Assembly: GCF_004365175.1 (NCBI RefSeq)
Contig: NZ_SOCE01000001.1
Location: forward strand, 235,154-299,153
Source of the DNA: Kribbella voronezhensis
GTDB lineage: Bacteria > Actinomycetota > Actinomycetes > Propionibacteriales > Kribbellaceae
Direction: 5' to 3'
DNA length: 64,000 bases
In this document: positions 53,576-62,174 of the stretch, in pieces
Numbering within the stretch: the stretch's first letter is position 1
Layout: every line of letters starts with the position of its first letter
Notes under the pieces: model-generated
The model's database searches: none
The model's input: the letters and a program-made list of their open reading frames with translations, nothing else
What the model was told of the DNA's origin: nothing
Translations under genes and position numbers: made by a program

Positions 53576-54888
53576 GCGCGGTCCACCACCCTTGCTCCGA
53601 GCAGACCCTGCGGCCTGAAGACCAGCACCAGGATCAGGATGACGAAGGCCCAGACGTCCTTCCAGGAGCCACCGCCGAACTGTCCCGGGATGTACTGCGT
53701 GGCCATCGACTCGACGACCCCGAGCACCAGGCCGCCGACGACCGCACCCTGGATGTTGCCGATACCACCGAGAACAGCGGCGGTGAACGCCTTCAGACCG
53801 GCCAGGAAGCCCATCCGGAACTCGATGTTGTTGTTCTGGAAGCCCTGCGAGATCCCGGCCACCGCGGCCAGGACCGCACCGAGGGCGAACGCGACCACGA
53901 TGATCCGGTCGACGTTGATGCCCATCAGCCGGGCGGTGTCCGGATCCTGCGAGACCGCGAGCATGCCGCGGCCGAGCCGGGTCCGGTTGATGAAGTACCA
54001 GAGCACCAGGGTGCAGATGGCCAGGGCGACGAGCGTGAAGATCGCCGACCGCTGGATCGTGACGCCGCCGACCTGCAGCGCGCTACCGGTCACCACGTCG
54101 ATCTGCGGGAACGGGATGCGCTGCTTGGCGGTCGGCCACTCGACCTTGCCGATGATCTCCTTGAAGATCAGCCAGGCGATCTCCAGCAGTACGCCGGTGG
54201 CCGCGGCCACCACCACGACCGGCTGGAGCTGGGCCTGGGCCCGTTCCCGCCCGGTCAGCCCGCGCGCGAAGAGCCAGCCGGCCGCAGTACCGACGACCAG
54301 TCCGCCGACGATCGCGGCCAGCGTGATCACGATCGACAGGTCACGCTCGAGCAGCCGCAGCACGGCCCAGACGGCCAGCGCGAAGACAGTTGCCGCCAGC
54401 AACGGAGCGCGGTCGCGCCACTTGGTGATCGGGTGATCGAGCGGGACCTTGGTGATCCGCGCGCCGATCAGGTACGCCACCAGCAGCACGATCCCGGCCA
54501 TCGCGGCCACCGTCCAGCCCGGGCGTTCGTAGAACAGCCGGATGAACTCCTGCAGGAACACCGAGATACCGATCGCGGTGATCAGTGGCGCCAGTCGCGG
54601 CGCGTGCCGCAGGGGACGGTACGCGACACGTTCCATCAGCACCGCCGTCCCGACCGAGGCGCACATCGCGCCGACGATCATGAACGGCAGGATCCACACG
54701 CTGGTGTGGCCGTTGAAGAACAGAAGATAAGTGGTCAGTGCGCCGAACGCACCGATCATGAACACCTCGCCGTGGGCGAAGTTGATGAGCTGCACGATGC
54801 CGTAGACGACGGTGTACCCGACCGCGATCAGGGCGTACAGCGATCCCAGGGTCAGCCCGTTCACGAGCTGCTGGAAGAACTGGTCCAC
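53572..54888 (-). CDS. livH: branched-chain amino acid ABC transporter permease LivH
   Basis: This 438-aa permease opens with the LivH pattern LVNGLTLGSLYALIAVGYTVVYGIVQLINFAHGEVFM. The cytoplasmic loop is in RTRLGRGMLAVSQDPDTARLMGINVDRI. A central insertion of about 130 residues with additional helices makes it longer than the usual 290-310 aa; the liv permeases in this operon are both enlarged. It is the first of four coupled genes, 78 nt after livK, with an attenuator-like hairpin in the gap. Confidence 0.93.
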   Translation of the reverse strand: MDQFFQQLVNGLTLGSLYALIAVGYTVVYGIVQLINFAHGEVFMIGAFGALTTYLLFFNGHTSVWILPFMIVGAMCASVGTAVLMERVAYRPLRHAPRLAPLITAIGISVFLQEFIRLFYERPGWTVAAMAGIVLLVAYLIGARITKVPLDHPITKWRDRAPLLAATVFALAVWAVLRLLERDLSIVITLAAIVGGLVVGTAAGWLFARGLTGRERAQAQLQPVVVVAAATGVLLEIAWLIFKEIIGKVEWPTAKQRIPFPQIDVVTGSALQVGGVTIQRSAIFTLVALAICTLVLWYFINRTRLGRGMLAVSQDPDTARLMGINVDRIIVVAFALGAVLAAVAGISQGFQNNNIEFRMGFLAGLKAFTAAVLGGIGNIQGAVVGGLVLGVVESMATQYIPGQFGGGSWKDVWAFVILILVLVFRPQGLLGARVVDRA

Positions 54889-54923
54889 GTCGACCTCCCA
54901 ACTGCCTCAGTTCTGACATGGCT

Positions 54924-54950
54924 GGGGGGTGGGACGTGGTCCCACCCCCC
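54924..54950 (-). terminator. intra-operon hairpin between livK and livH
   Basis: A 12-bp stem (54924-54935 with 54939-54950, loop GTG), very G-rich on one arm, follows the livK stop. It likely lowers read-through into livHMGF or stabilises livK mRNA, giving an excess of binding protein. Confidence 0.75.
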
Positions 54951-54966
54951 CAGGTCATGAGGTCGA

Positions 54967-56193
54967 CTACTTGGACTCGAATTCCTTGGTCTCGACCGTG
55001 GCCCACTTACCGCTGGCCACCTTGTAAACGGTCAGGACCTTGGAGGTGGTGTCGCCGTACTGGTCGAACGCGACCTTGCCGGTGACGCCGTCGAACGAGA
55101 CCTTGCTCATGGCATCGACCGTCGCCTGCCGCGCGGACTCGACGTCCTTGGCGTCCTTCAGCGAGACCTTCAGCGCGTTGATGATCGCGTTGGCCGCGTC
55201 GTAGGAGTAGCCGCCGTACGCGCCGTACGCGTCCTTGAAGCCGGCCGCGTTGTAGTCGGCAACGAACTTCGCCGCCGAGGGGAGCTTGTCGGTCGGCGCG
55301 CCGACCGAGGTCGCCAGGTCACCCTCGCTGGTCTTGCCGCCCAGCTGGATGAACTTCGGGTCGAAGATGCCGTCGCCACCCATCAGCGGGATGTTCAGGC
55401 CGGCGGCCTTCATCTGCTGCGAGAGCGGACCGGCCTGCGGGAACTCGCCACCGTAGTACAGCGCCTGCGGCGCGTTCGGCTTGACCGCCGAGATGACGGC
55501 CTGGAAGTTCGAGTCGTCGGGGTTGATGGTCTCGGCCGCGACGACCTGACCGCCCAGCTTCTTGAACTCGTCGGTGAAGGTGCCGACCAGACCCTGGCCG
55601 TACGCCTTCTTGTCGTGGATCGTGGCGACCTTGGTGATCTTGGCGGTCTCGTACAGGTACCGGGCCGCGAACGGGCCCTGGACCGCGTCCGTGGTGCAGG
55701 TACGGAAGTAGGTCGGGTACGGCCGCTTCGGGTCCTTCTGCCAGTTCGCGCCCTGGGTCAGGCCGGGGCCGGTGTTGGCCGGCGAGACCTGGACGATGTT
55801 CTTCGGCGCGAGCACCGGCTGGACCTGCTGGCTGACGCTGGTGTTCAGCGTGCCGACGACGCCGATCACGTCGGCGTCGGAGGCGAGCGACGTCGCGGCG
55901 TTCTTGCCCGGCTCCGGCTTGGCCTCGTCGTCCTTGGCTGCGACCTCGAACTTCCAGCCCGGTACCGCGTTGGAGTCGTTGGCCTGCTTGACGGCCAGCT
56001 CCACCGAGTGCTGGATGCCCAGACCCAGCGCGGACAGGTCACCCGACAAAGGTGCGATCACACCGATCTTGGCGGTCTTGGTCGAATCCGAGCCTCCGCC
56101 GTTGTCGTTGTTGCTGCGTGAACCGCAAGCAGTCAGAGCCAACGACGCAACGATCAGCGACGCGCCGACCCGTACTACGGAACGCTGCTGCAC
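54967..56193 (-). CDS. livK: branched-chain amino acid-binding lipoprotein LivK
   Basis: This 408-aa periplasmic-binding-like protein belongs to the Leu/Ile/Val-binding family. A lipoprotein signal ends in lipobox LTAC; then a Ser/Asn/Gly/Asp spacer and the type I fold starting KIGVIAPLSGDLSALGLG. Later blocks include VIGVVGTLNTSVSQ and DPKFIQLGGK. The GTG at 56193 is chosen because GGGAGGAACA sits just upstream; the ATG at 56205 overlaps that site. It captures the ligand outside the membrane and delivers it to LivHM. Confidence 0.94.
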   Translation of the reverse strand: MQQRSVVRVGASLIVASLALTACGSRSNNDNGGGSDSTKTAKIGVIAPLSGDLSALGLGIQHSVELAVKQANDSNAVPGWKFEVAAKDDEAKPEPGKNAATSLASDADVIGVVGTLNTSVSQQVQPVLAPKNIVQVSPANTGPGLTQGANWQKDPKRPYPTYFRTCTTDAVQGPFAARYLYETAKITKVATIHDKKAYGQGLVGTFTDEFKKLGGQVVAAETINPDDSNFQAVISAVKPNAPQALYYGGEFPQAGPLSQQMKAAGLNIPLMGGDGIFDPKFIQLGGKTSEGDLATSVGAPTDKLPSAAKFVADYNAAGFKDAYGAYGGYSYDAANAIINALKVSLKDAKDVESARQATVDAMSKVSFDGVTGKVAFDQYGDTTSKVLTVYKVASGKWATVETKEFESK

Positions 56194-56316
56194 TGTTCCT
56201 CCCATGTCTGGATGGTCCGGTGGATGTCCGAACCCCCGCGTTTGCCGCGAGCACCCGCAGGCTAGACCTCCGGTGCCTGTTCAAGCGAACGTCACGCAGC
56301 GTGTGTTGTGAGGTCG

Positions 56317-56328
56317 TTACCCTGGTAA
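56317..56328. promoter_or_regulatory. TTACC-CT-GGTAA palindrome upstream of livK
   Basis: A 12-bp inverted repeat lies about 125 nt upstream of the livK start in the livK-pdtaR intergenic region. It could be an operator for a nitrogen or amino-acid regulator; which one is unknown. The rest of this 288-nt gap shows nothing else I can name. Confidence 0.35.
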
Positions 56329-56481
56329 GTATCGTCTTGCCAGGTTGCGGCTGTGTACGGTGCTGACGGTGATCGGGCGCGACCCAGGCGCCACTGTGCG
56401 CCACCGAGGCCGTCCGCCTTCCGGGGACTCCTGAGCGGTGCTGTCACCCTCTGTCGGCAAACCTTTCCCAGCGTGTCGGGC

Positions 56482-57060
56482 CTACGCCGTACCGGCTTCG
56501 TCGACGACCAGCTCGGCAACCTGGCGCATCGAGACGCGCTTGTCCATCGCGGTCTTCTGGATCCAGCGGAACGAGTCCGGCTCGGACAGCCCGAACTTGG
56601 TCTGCAGTATCGACTTCGCCCGGTCCACCAGCTTGCGGGTCTCCAGCCGCTCGGCCAGGTCGGCCACTTCGCGCTCCAGCTCGGCGAGTTCGACGTACCG
56701 GGAGGCGGCGATCTCGATCGCGGGCAGCAGGTCGGCCTTGGAGAACGGCTTCACCAGGTACGCCATCGCGCCCGCGTCGCGCGCCCGCTCGACCAGCTCA
56801 CGCTGCGAGAAAGCGGTCAGCATCAGCACCGGGGCGATCCGCTCCCCCGCGATCTTCTCGGCCGCGCTCAACCCGTCCAGCTTGGGCATCTTCACGTCCA
56901 GAATCACCAGATCGGGCCGATGCTCGATCGCCAGCCGAATAGCCTCCTCGCCGTCGCCCGCTTGCCCGACGACGTCGTACCCCTCCTCGGCCAGCATCTC
57001 GGCCAGATCCATCCGGATCAACGCCTCGTCCTCAGCGATCACCACACGCTTAGCAGTCAC
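56482..57060 (-). CDS. pdtaR: ANTAR-domain response regulator (PdtaR-like)
   Basis: This 192-aa protein has a receiver domain with VVIAEDEALIRMDLAEML, phospho-acceptor Asp in LVILDVKMPKLDG, Thr in LTAFSQ and Lys in LVKPFSK. The C-terminal ANTAR RNA-binding domain (ETRKLVDRAKSILQTKFGLS) is preceded by a coiled coil. It matches mycobacterial PdtaR (Rv1626), which antiterminates by binding paired RNA hairpins after phosphorylation by PdtaS. The GTG at 57060 is chosen since TAGGGT (57068-57073) ends 7 nt upstream, giving a leaderless mRNA. No pdtaS gene is in the window, as is usual. Confidence 0.92.
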   Translation of the reverse strand: MTAKRVVIAEDEALIRMDLAEMLAEEGYDVVGQAGDGEEAIRLAIEHRPDLVILDVKMPKLDGLSAAEKIAGERIAPVLMLTAFSQRELVERARDAGAMAYLVKPFSKADLLPAIEIAASRYVELAELEREVADLAERLETRKLVDRAKSILQTKFGLSEPDSFRWIQKTAMDKRVSMRQVAELVVDEAGTA

Positions 57061-57085
57061 ACCCCACACCCTAGCGATCCCCAAC

Positions 57086-57874
57086 TCACCTCTTTCCCCC
57101 GACGAACCGATCGAGGGCCTGTACCGCCTCCTTACGGCTCACAGCAATCGCATTCCGCCGCGGCCGCCGCCATGGGATGCCGAGCAGATCCAACGCGTCG
57201 GTGAGGATACCGAGGATGTCCTCGGACTCGTTGGAAAACATGTACCGGACGTACTCGTACCGCCGGACCTCTCCACCGACGATCGGCCGAGTAGCCCAGT
57301 TGACGAATCGGCACCCGTCGGAGTGGAAGAGTCCCCGCACCAGCCGTTCGGGGTACTGGGCAACAACCTGCCGCTGCCACTCAGCCAACTCGATCCTCCG
57401 CAGATGCTTCCGCCCCGCCCCATGCTGCGGAAACAAACACGGCCAATGCTTCCACCGCACCTCGATCCGGGTCGCTGTCGACCCGCCTCGCAGACACGGA
57501 CTACCGGTCGGTTTCACCAACCGCATCGCCGCGGCCACTTCCTGGCTCAGCTCGGGATACTTCTCGTCGTTCGCGATCTGCAGCGTGAACACCCCGCGCT
57601 TGGCCGCAGCGATGTGCCCGTCCCCGAGATACCACCCCAGCAACAACGCGTACGCCGCCTCGTCGAGCTCGGCTCCGTCGCACCGAGGACACGGCGTCGG
57701 CCGGAACGCCCGCCCCCGCGGCAACCCCAGCCGCTGGTACTGCCTGCGCCACCGCCTGATCGTCTTGATCGCAACACCGTGGATCTCGGCATTGACCCGG
57801 TCAGCGACCCCGTTGTCCGACATCCGCAACGCGGAGTCCACCGTCTCCTGCGACCTGAAGTGGGGCATGTTCAC
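57086..57874 (-). CDS. HTH plus LAGLIDADG-like endonuclease, copy 1
   Basis: This 262-aa protein has an N-terminal HTH (AEIHGVAIKTIRRWRRQY), a CPRC pair, and two LAGLIDADG-like helices: LLLGWYLGDGHI near residue 77 and LVRGLFHSDGCR near 178. Each ends in the Asp-Gly that places the catalytic acid. Between them lie WKHWPCLFPQHG and KHLRRIELAEWQ, conserved in the paralogue at 58223. This is the layout of a single-chain monomeric homing endonuclease. No intron or intein is present, so it would be free-standing. Start is uncertain (GTG 57874 or ATG 57868). It ends 12 nt from the pdtaR promoter and reads away from the tRNA. Confidence 0.78.
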   Translation of the reverse strand: MNMPHFRSQETVDSALRMSDNGVADRVNAEIHGVAIKTIRRWRRQYQRLGLPRGRAFRPTPCPRCDGAELDEAAYALLLGWYLGDGHIAAAKRGVFTLQIANDEKYPELSQEVAAAMRLVKPTGSPCLRGGSTATRIEVRWKHWPCLFPQHGAGRKHLRRIELAEWQRQVVAQYPERLVRGLFHSDGCRFVNWATRPIVGGEVRRYEYVRYMFSNESEDILGILTDALDLLGIPWRRPRRNAIAVSRKEAVQALDRFVGGKR

Positions 57875-58020
57875 ATCTTGTTCGTCGCCACCGACAGTCT
57901 CGCGCCGAATCCGCGCCTCAGCTGATTTGCCAGCAGGCCAAGGAAATAAGAAGATACCTACCGCAGATTGCGGCTACACCTGCGCAGAATTCGCTCGAGC
58001 CGAGCGGTGCGCCCCTGGCG

Positions 58021-58048
58021 TCGACCAGCCCCACTGATGGGCTAAGAT
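58021..58048 (+). promoter_or_regulatory. tRNA promoter
   Basis: TCGACC (58021-58026) and TAAGAT (58043-58048) are separated by 16 bp; the tRNA starts 11 nt after the -10 element. Confidence 0.5.
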
Positions 58049-58058
58049 CCGGGTGCGG

Positions 58059-58132
58059 GCCCTGGTATCCCAATTGGCAGAGGATGCGGATTCAAAACCC
58101 GTAAAGTGTGGGTTCGAGTCCCACCCAGGGCA
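58059..58132 (+). tRNA. tRNA with CAA anticodon (Leu by anticodon), class I shape
   Basis: This is a 74-nt cloverleaf: acceptor stem GCCCTGG/CCAGGGC (7 perfect pairs), D-arm with a GG in its loop, anticodon stem GCGGA/CCCGT with loop TTCAAAA, T-arm GTGGG/CCCAC with loop TTCGAGT, and discriminator A. CCA is not encoded. The anticodon is CAA (58093-58095), which reads Leu UUG codons, yet the variable region has only five bases; normal bacterial tRNA-Leu has a long variable arm. The anticodon stem has an A-C mismatch at its top and a G-U at its base. Promoter and terminator are both present, so it is probably expressed. Charging identity is uncertain. Confidence 0.88.
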
Positions 58133-58143
58133 CAGGTGATCGT

Positions 58144-58182
58144 CAGGAGCCGGACCTCACAGAGGTCCGGCTCCTGTCTTTT
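58144..58182 (+). terminator. tRNA terminator
   Basis: A perfect 15-bp stem (58144-58158 with 58162-58176, loop ACA) followed by TCTTTT, a classical intrinsic terminator 11 nt after the tRNA. This is the only T-rich terminator I see in the window. Confidence 0.9.
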
Positions 58183-58222
58183 GGCTACCGAAGTTGTCGG
58201 TGTCCGATGCGAGTCTGAAGCC

Positions 58223-58972
58223 ATGTACGACGGGCGGACGCGGGCGATCGCGCTGGCTGCGATCGCGGCTGGCGAGAGTCTGAACTCGATCGGCAAGCGC
58301 CTTGGGATCAGTCGTTCTACGTTGCGGGACTGGCGAGATCGGGTGGGGCGGATGGATGACGTGGGCGACTGTCCGCGGTGTTCGGTGGGGACGCTTGCCG
58401 TGGGGCCGTACGCGTTGTTGCTCGGGTTGTATTTGGGTGATGGGTGTCTGTCGGCTCTGAAGAAGGGTGTGTACTCGCTGCGGATCGCGTGCGATGACAA
58501 GTATCCGCGGCTGATCGACGAGGCGGAGGCGGCGATGGCCGCAGTACATCCGGGTCGGCCGGTTCACCGCGTTCGAGCGGTCGGGTGTACGGCGGTCGTG
58601 TCCTACTGGAAGCACTGGCCGTGCTTGTTTCCGCAGCACGGATCTGGTCCGAAGCATCTGCGGAGGATCGAGCTGGCCGACTGGCAGCAGGAGATCGTGC
58701 GCGAGCGTCCCGGTGAGTTCCTGCGAGGGCTCTTCCACTCCGACGGGTGCCGGGTTGCGAACTGGGCCAGCCGGCGGGTCGGCGGCGTGGTCAAGCGGTA
58801 CGAGTATCCGCGCTATCAGTTCTCGAACGAGTCGGCGGACATCATCCGCCTGTGCCAATGGACCCTCGAGCTGGTCGGAATCCCGTGGCGGATGTCGCGA
58901 CCGAACGTGCTGTCGGTCGCGCGCAGGGAAGGCGTTGCAGCTCTCGACCGACTCGTCGGCCCGAAGACCTGA
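58223..58972 (+). CDS. HTH plus LAGLIDADG-like endonuclease, copy 2
   Basis: This 249-aa protein is paralogous to the gene at 57086-57874 but on the opposite strand. It has an N-terminal HTH (LNSIGKRLGISRSTLRDWRD), CPRC, LLLGLYLGDGCL near residue 70 and FLRGLFHSDGCR near 171. WKHWPCLFPQHG, KHLRRIELADWQ and FSNESADI are almost unchanged between the copies. Both catalytic Asp residues are kept, so both copies may be active. The ATG at 58223 gives a complete HTH. The gene starts 41 nt after the tRNA terminator. Such proteins occur widely in actinobacteria and are usually annotated only as HTH or LAGLIDADG proteins. Confidence 0.8.
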   Translation: MYDGRTRAIALAAIAAGESLNSIGKRLGISRSTLRDWRDRVGRMDDVGDCPRCSVGTLAVGPYALLLGLYLGDGCLSALKKGVYSLRIACDDKYPRLIDEAEAAMAAVHPGRPVHRVRAVGCTAVVSYWKHWPCLFPQHGSGPKHLRRIELADWQQEIVRERPGEFLRGLFHSDGCRVANWASRRVGGVVKRYEYPRYQFSNESADIIRLCQWTLELVGIPWRMSRPNVLSVARREGVAALDRLVGPKT

Positions 58973-58977
58973 GCCCT

Positions 58978-59009
58978 CGGCCGGGGTGAGCGAACGCCCA
59001 CCCCGGCCG
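58978..59009. terminator. bidirectional hairpin between endonuclease 2 and pyk
   Basis: An 11-bp stem (58978-58988 with 58999-59009) lies between two convergent genes, 6 nt after the endonuclease stop and 12 nt after the pyk stop. Confidence 0.8.
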
Positions 59010-59020
59010 CAGGCTTCGGG

Positions 59021-60463
59021 TCAGTCGCGGTAGGCGGGGGCTGCGCCGGAGATGGCGTCGCCCATGCGGTGGACTCGGAGGGCGTTGGTGGAGCCGGGGA
59101 TGCTGGGTGGGGAGCCGGCAACGATGACGACCAGGTCGCCCTTCTGGAGCTTGCCGAGTTCGAGGAGGCGCTGGTCTACCTGGCGGACCATGTCGTCGGT
59201 GTGCTGGACGGTGGGGACGATGTGGGTCTCGATCCCCCACACGACCGACAGCCAGGAGCTGACCGACGGGACCGGGGTGAACGCCAGGACGGGGATCTCG
59301 GTGCGGTAGCGGGCCAGCCGGAGCGCGGTGTCGCCGCTCTGGGTGAAGGCGACCAGGAACTTCGCCTCCAGCGCGTCGGCGACGTCAGCGGCCGCCTTGG
59401 CGATCACGCCGCCCTTGGTCTTGGGCTCCCACTCGATCTCCTTGACCCGGCTGAGGCCGTGCTCCTCGGTGGACTCCACGATCCGGGCCATCGTCTTGAC
59501 GGTCTCGATCGGGAACCGGCCGACGCTGGTCTCACCGGACAGCATCACCGCGTCGGCGCCGTCCAGTACGGCGTTCGCGACGTCGGACGCCTCGGCGCGG
59601 GTCGGCCGCGGGGCGGAGATCATCGACTCCAGCATCTGGGTGGCGACGATCACCGGCTTGGCGTTGATCCGGGCCTGGTCGATGATCAGCTTCTGGACCA
59701 GCGGGACCTCTTCCAGCGGGAGTTCCACGCCGAGGTCACCGCGGGCGACCATGAAGCCGTCGAAGGCGTCGATGATCTCGTCCAGGTTGGCGACGGCCTG
59801 CGGCTTCTCGATCTTGGCGATCACCGGGACCCGGTGACCTTCCTCGTCCATGATCTTGTGCACCAGCTGGATGTCGGCCGCGTCGCGGACGAAGGACAGC
59901 GCGATCATGTCGGCCGGCAGGTGCAGGGCCCAGCGCAGGTCCTCGATGTCCTTCTCCGACAGCGCCGGGACGCTGACCGCCACGCCGGGCAGGTTGATGC
60001 CCTTGTGGTTCGACACCGGCCCGCCGACGGTGACCCGGCAGACCACGTCGGTCTCGGTCACCTCCTCGGCCACCAGGGCGATCCGGCCGTCGTCGATCAG
60101 CAGCTGGTCGCCGGGGTGCACGTCGCCGGGCAGCCCGTCGTACGTCGTACCGCAGATGGTCACGTCGCCGGGGACTTCCCGGGTGGTGATGGTGAAGCGC
60201 TCGCCGTAGGTCAGGGTGACCTTCCCTTCGGCGAACTCGGCCAGCCGGATCTTCGGCCCCTGCAGGTCGACCAGGATGCCGACGTTCTGGCCGGTCTCGG
60301 CCGCTGCGGTGCGGATCCGTTGGTAGATGCGCTCATGCTCGGCATGGGCGCCGTGGCTCAGGTTCAGCCGGGCGACGTCCATACCTGCTTGGACGAGTTC
60401 AAGGACACGCTCGGGGGCGGCAGTAGCCGGGCCAAGCGTACAAACGATCTTTGCGCGACGCAC
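59021..60463 (-). CDS. pyk: pyruvate kinase
   Basis: Pyruvate kinase (480 aa) transfers phosphate from phosphoenolpyruvate to ADP at the end of glycolysis. Visible blocks are AKIVCTLGPAT, MDVARLNLSHG, ILVDLQGPKIRL, the active-site VIAKIEKPQAVANLDEI (catalytic Lys), FMVARGDLGVELPLE, and the family signature around VATQMLESMI. The C-terminal allosteric domain is complete. The GTG at 60463 is chosen for the family-typical opening VRRAKIVCT and an AGGAGTAGGG upstream; a longer frame would reach 60508. Length is normal for actinobacteria. Confidence 0.96.
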   Translation of the reverse strand: MRRAKIVCTLGPATAAPERVLELVQAGMDVARLNLSHGAHAEHERIYQRIRTAAAETGQNVGILVDLQGPKIRLAEFAEGKVTLTYGERFTITTREVPGDVTICGTTYDGLPGDVHPGDQLLIDDGRIALVAEEVTETDVVCRVTVGGPVSNHKGINLPGVAVSVPALSEKDIEDLRWALHLPADMIALSFVRDAADIQLVHKIMDEEGHRVPVIAKIEKPQAVANLDEIIDAFDGFMVARGDLGVELPLEEVPLVQKLIIDQARINAKPVIVATQMLESMISAPRPTRAEASDVANAVLDGADAVMLSGETSVGRFPIETVKTMARIVESTEEHGLSRVKEIEWEPKTKGGVIAKAAADVADALEAKFLVAFTQSGDTALRLARYRTEIPVLAFTPVPSVSSWLSVVWGIETHIVPTVQHTDDMVRQVDQRLLELGKLQKGDLVVIVAGSPPSIPGSTNALRVHRMGDAISGAAPAYRD

Positions 60464-60524
60464 GTCACAAAACCCTACTCCTACAAGACCACTGGCCCGC
60501 TGGTCCACCCCCGTTACTGGACGG

Positions 60525-62087
60525 TCAACGTCCGGTGTCGGCCGGCAGCGCGCGGTACGTTCCGACCGTGATCTCGCCGTTCAATTCGACCGTGACGGTC
60601 TGCAGCCCGGTGGGTTTTCCCTGCTCGTAGGTGATCAGCGTGACCTCGCCCGGCCGCCGCAGCGTGTAGCCCAGCGCGAACGCGTACGCCGCTCCCCCGG
60701 TGGTCGAGTTCGTGTACGTCGTGACCGCCCGCCCCTCGAGCACCTTCGTGTCCGGGCCGACCTGGCGATGCAGATGTCCCGACAGCAGCAGGCTCGCGCA
60801 GCCACGATTAGCGGTGTCCTGGAACGACGAGGGGTCGTGCACCACCATCGTCGAGATCGGCTTGTCCTCGGGCTGGTCGCAGGCCACGTCGGCGAGCCGC
60901 TTCGACTGCTCCTCGGTCGTCTCGTCGCCAGGGCTGTCCGCACTCCCCAGGCCGGTCCTGGTCGGGTCGCTGTCGCCGAGGAAGCGGATTCCCTCCACCT
61001 CGACCGGTTTGCTGTCGAGCACGGTGAACTTGTGCTTGCGCATCTCGTTCTCGATGTAGCCGCCGGCGTCGTGGTTGCCGGCGACCGCGACCACCTTGAA
61101 GCCCTTGAAGTGCTGGGCCAGCGAGTTGATCGAGAACCCTTCCCAGGTCTGGCCCGACGACGAGTCGTCACCGGCGTCGATCAGCACCTTGGCGCCGGCG
61201 ACCTTGCCGACCTCGGCCGCGATCGGGTCCATCCCGATGTTGTCGTGCCGATCGGAGACGAGCAGCGCGACCGTCTCGCCCTCGGCAGCCTGGTGGATCC
61301 GGCCGCCGACCCTGGACACCTTGTCGAGCACCTGACCGTAGAACCGGGTCGACCGCTCGTACGTCTGGACCGCCGTCCGGATCACCCCGACGCCACCGGT
61401 GGTGGAGAAGCCGGCCGCGACCTCGACGTCCTTCAGCCGCTCGTCGAAGGAGACCTCCGGCAGCAGAGAGGCGAGGGGTTTCCAGGTGGTCGGCTCGATC
61501 TCGGGCGCGCGCATCCGGCCGGGACCGAAGATCGACGCGATCGTGACGAGCATCGCGACCAGTACGACGACCGCGCGGTGCCGCACGCGGCGTTCAGAGC
61601 TGTGCAGGGCGACGAACAGTTCGCGGCGCCGGCGTGGGCCGACCATCGCCCATGCGGTGGCGACGACAACGGCGACGAGCAGCCCCGAGCCGGCGCCTGC
61701 GACGGCATTGTCGACGGCCATGTCGTAGATGACCCGGCGGATCCGGGCGATCTCACCGTCCGGCTGGCTGGCGATCAGGGCGTCGCGGTTGAGCAGATCG
61801 GTAAGGTTGTCGGCGTCGGTCTCCTGGACGTCCAGGTTGACCCCGAGCTTGCCGGGCAGGTCGGTCTTCAATCTGAGTCGCGGTAGCACTGCCCCGAGGT
61901 CGAGCGTGGCGTGGCCGTCGAAGGTCGGTGAGACCTCGGCGGCGTGCGCACCGATGGTGACGCGCTCGGAGTCGTTGACGAACCCGAGCAGGCCGACGGC
62001 CACGGACACGACGACCCAGAGCACGACCAGCCCTGCCCACGGCGCCGCTCTGCGGAGCCGGGACCTCGTCAGCAGGGGTCCGGACAC
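60525..62087 (-). CDS. membrane-anchored metallophosphoesterase
   Basis: This 520-aa protein has an N-terminal helix (about 15-37), an exported segment, two further helices (about 135-155 and 172-190), then a calcineurin-like metallophosphoesterase domain. Metal ligands are visible as D-x-H in VSDRHDN, GDD in DAGDDSSSG (usually GD-x-x-D), GNHD in [10 protein letters not shown], a His in VVHDPSS and G-H-x-H in LSGHLHRQ. The domain probably faces outside. The GTG at 62087 lies 7 nt after TAGGTT (62095-62100), suggesting a leaderless mRNA. The substrate is unknown; envelope phosphodiesters are plausible. Confidence 0.85.
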   Translation of the reverse strand: MSGPLLTRSRLRRAAPWAGLVVLWVVVSVAVGLLGFVNDSERVTIGAHAAEVSPTFDGHATLDLGAVLPRLRLKTDLPGKLGVNLDVQETDADNLTDLLNRDALIASQPDGEIARIRRVIYDMAVDNAVAGAGSGLLVAVVVATAWAMVGPRRRRELFVALHSSERRVRHRAVVVLVAMLVTIASIFGPGRMRAPEIEPTTWKPLASLLPEVSFDERLKDVEVAAGFSTTGGVGVIRTAVQTYERSTRFYGQVLDKVSRVGGRIHQAAEGETVALLVSDRHDNIGMDPIAAEVGKVAGAKVLIDAGDDSSSGQTWEGFSINSLAQHFKGFKVVAVAGNHDAGGYIENEMRKHKFTVLDSKPVEVEGIRFLGDSDPTRTGLGSADSPGDETTEEQSKRLADVACDQPEDKPISTMVVHDPSSFQDTANRGCASLLLSGHLHRQVGPDTKVLEGRAVTTYTNSTTGGAAYAFALGYTLRRPGEVTLITYEQGKPTGLQTVTVELNGEITVGTYRALPADTGR

Positions 62088-62127
62088 GGTCTACAACCTA
62101 TTGCGGCGGATCAAGTCGATGCAGCTT

Positions 62128-62168
62128 GGCGCGCGGTGCATCTCGTACTCCGGGATGCACCGCGCGCC
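62128..62168 (-). terminator. gltBD terminator hairpin
   Basis: A perfect 15-bp stem (62128-62142 with 62154-62168) with an 11-nt loop lies 6 nt after the gltD stop. Confidence 0.88.
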
Positions 62169-62174
62169 GCCGAC

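Noticed and set aside
57086..58972. Insertion sequence or integrated element using the tRNA as attachment site
   Set aside because: No integrase, transposase or duplicated tRNA 3' end is visible. The tRNA is complete, and the flanking genes are endonuclease-like rather than recombinases.
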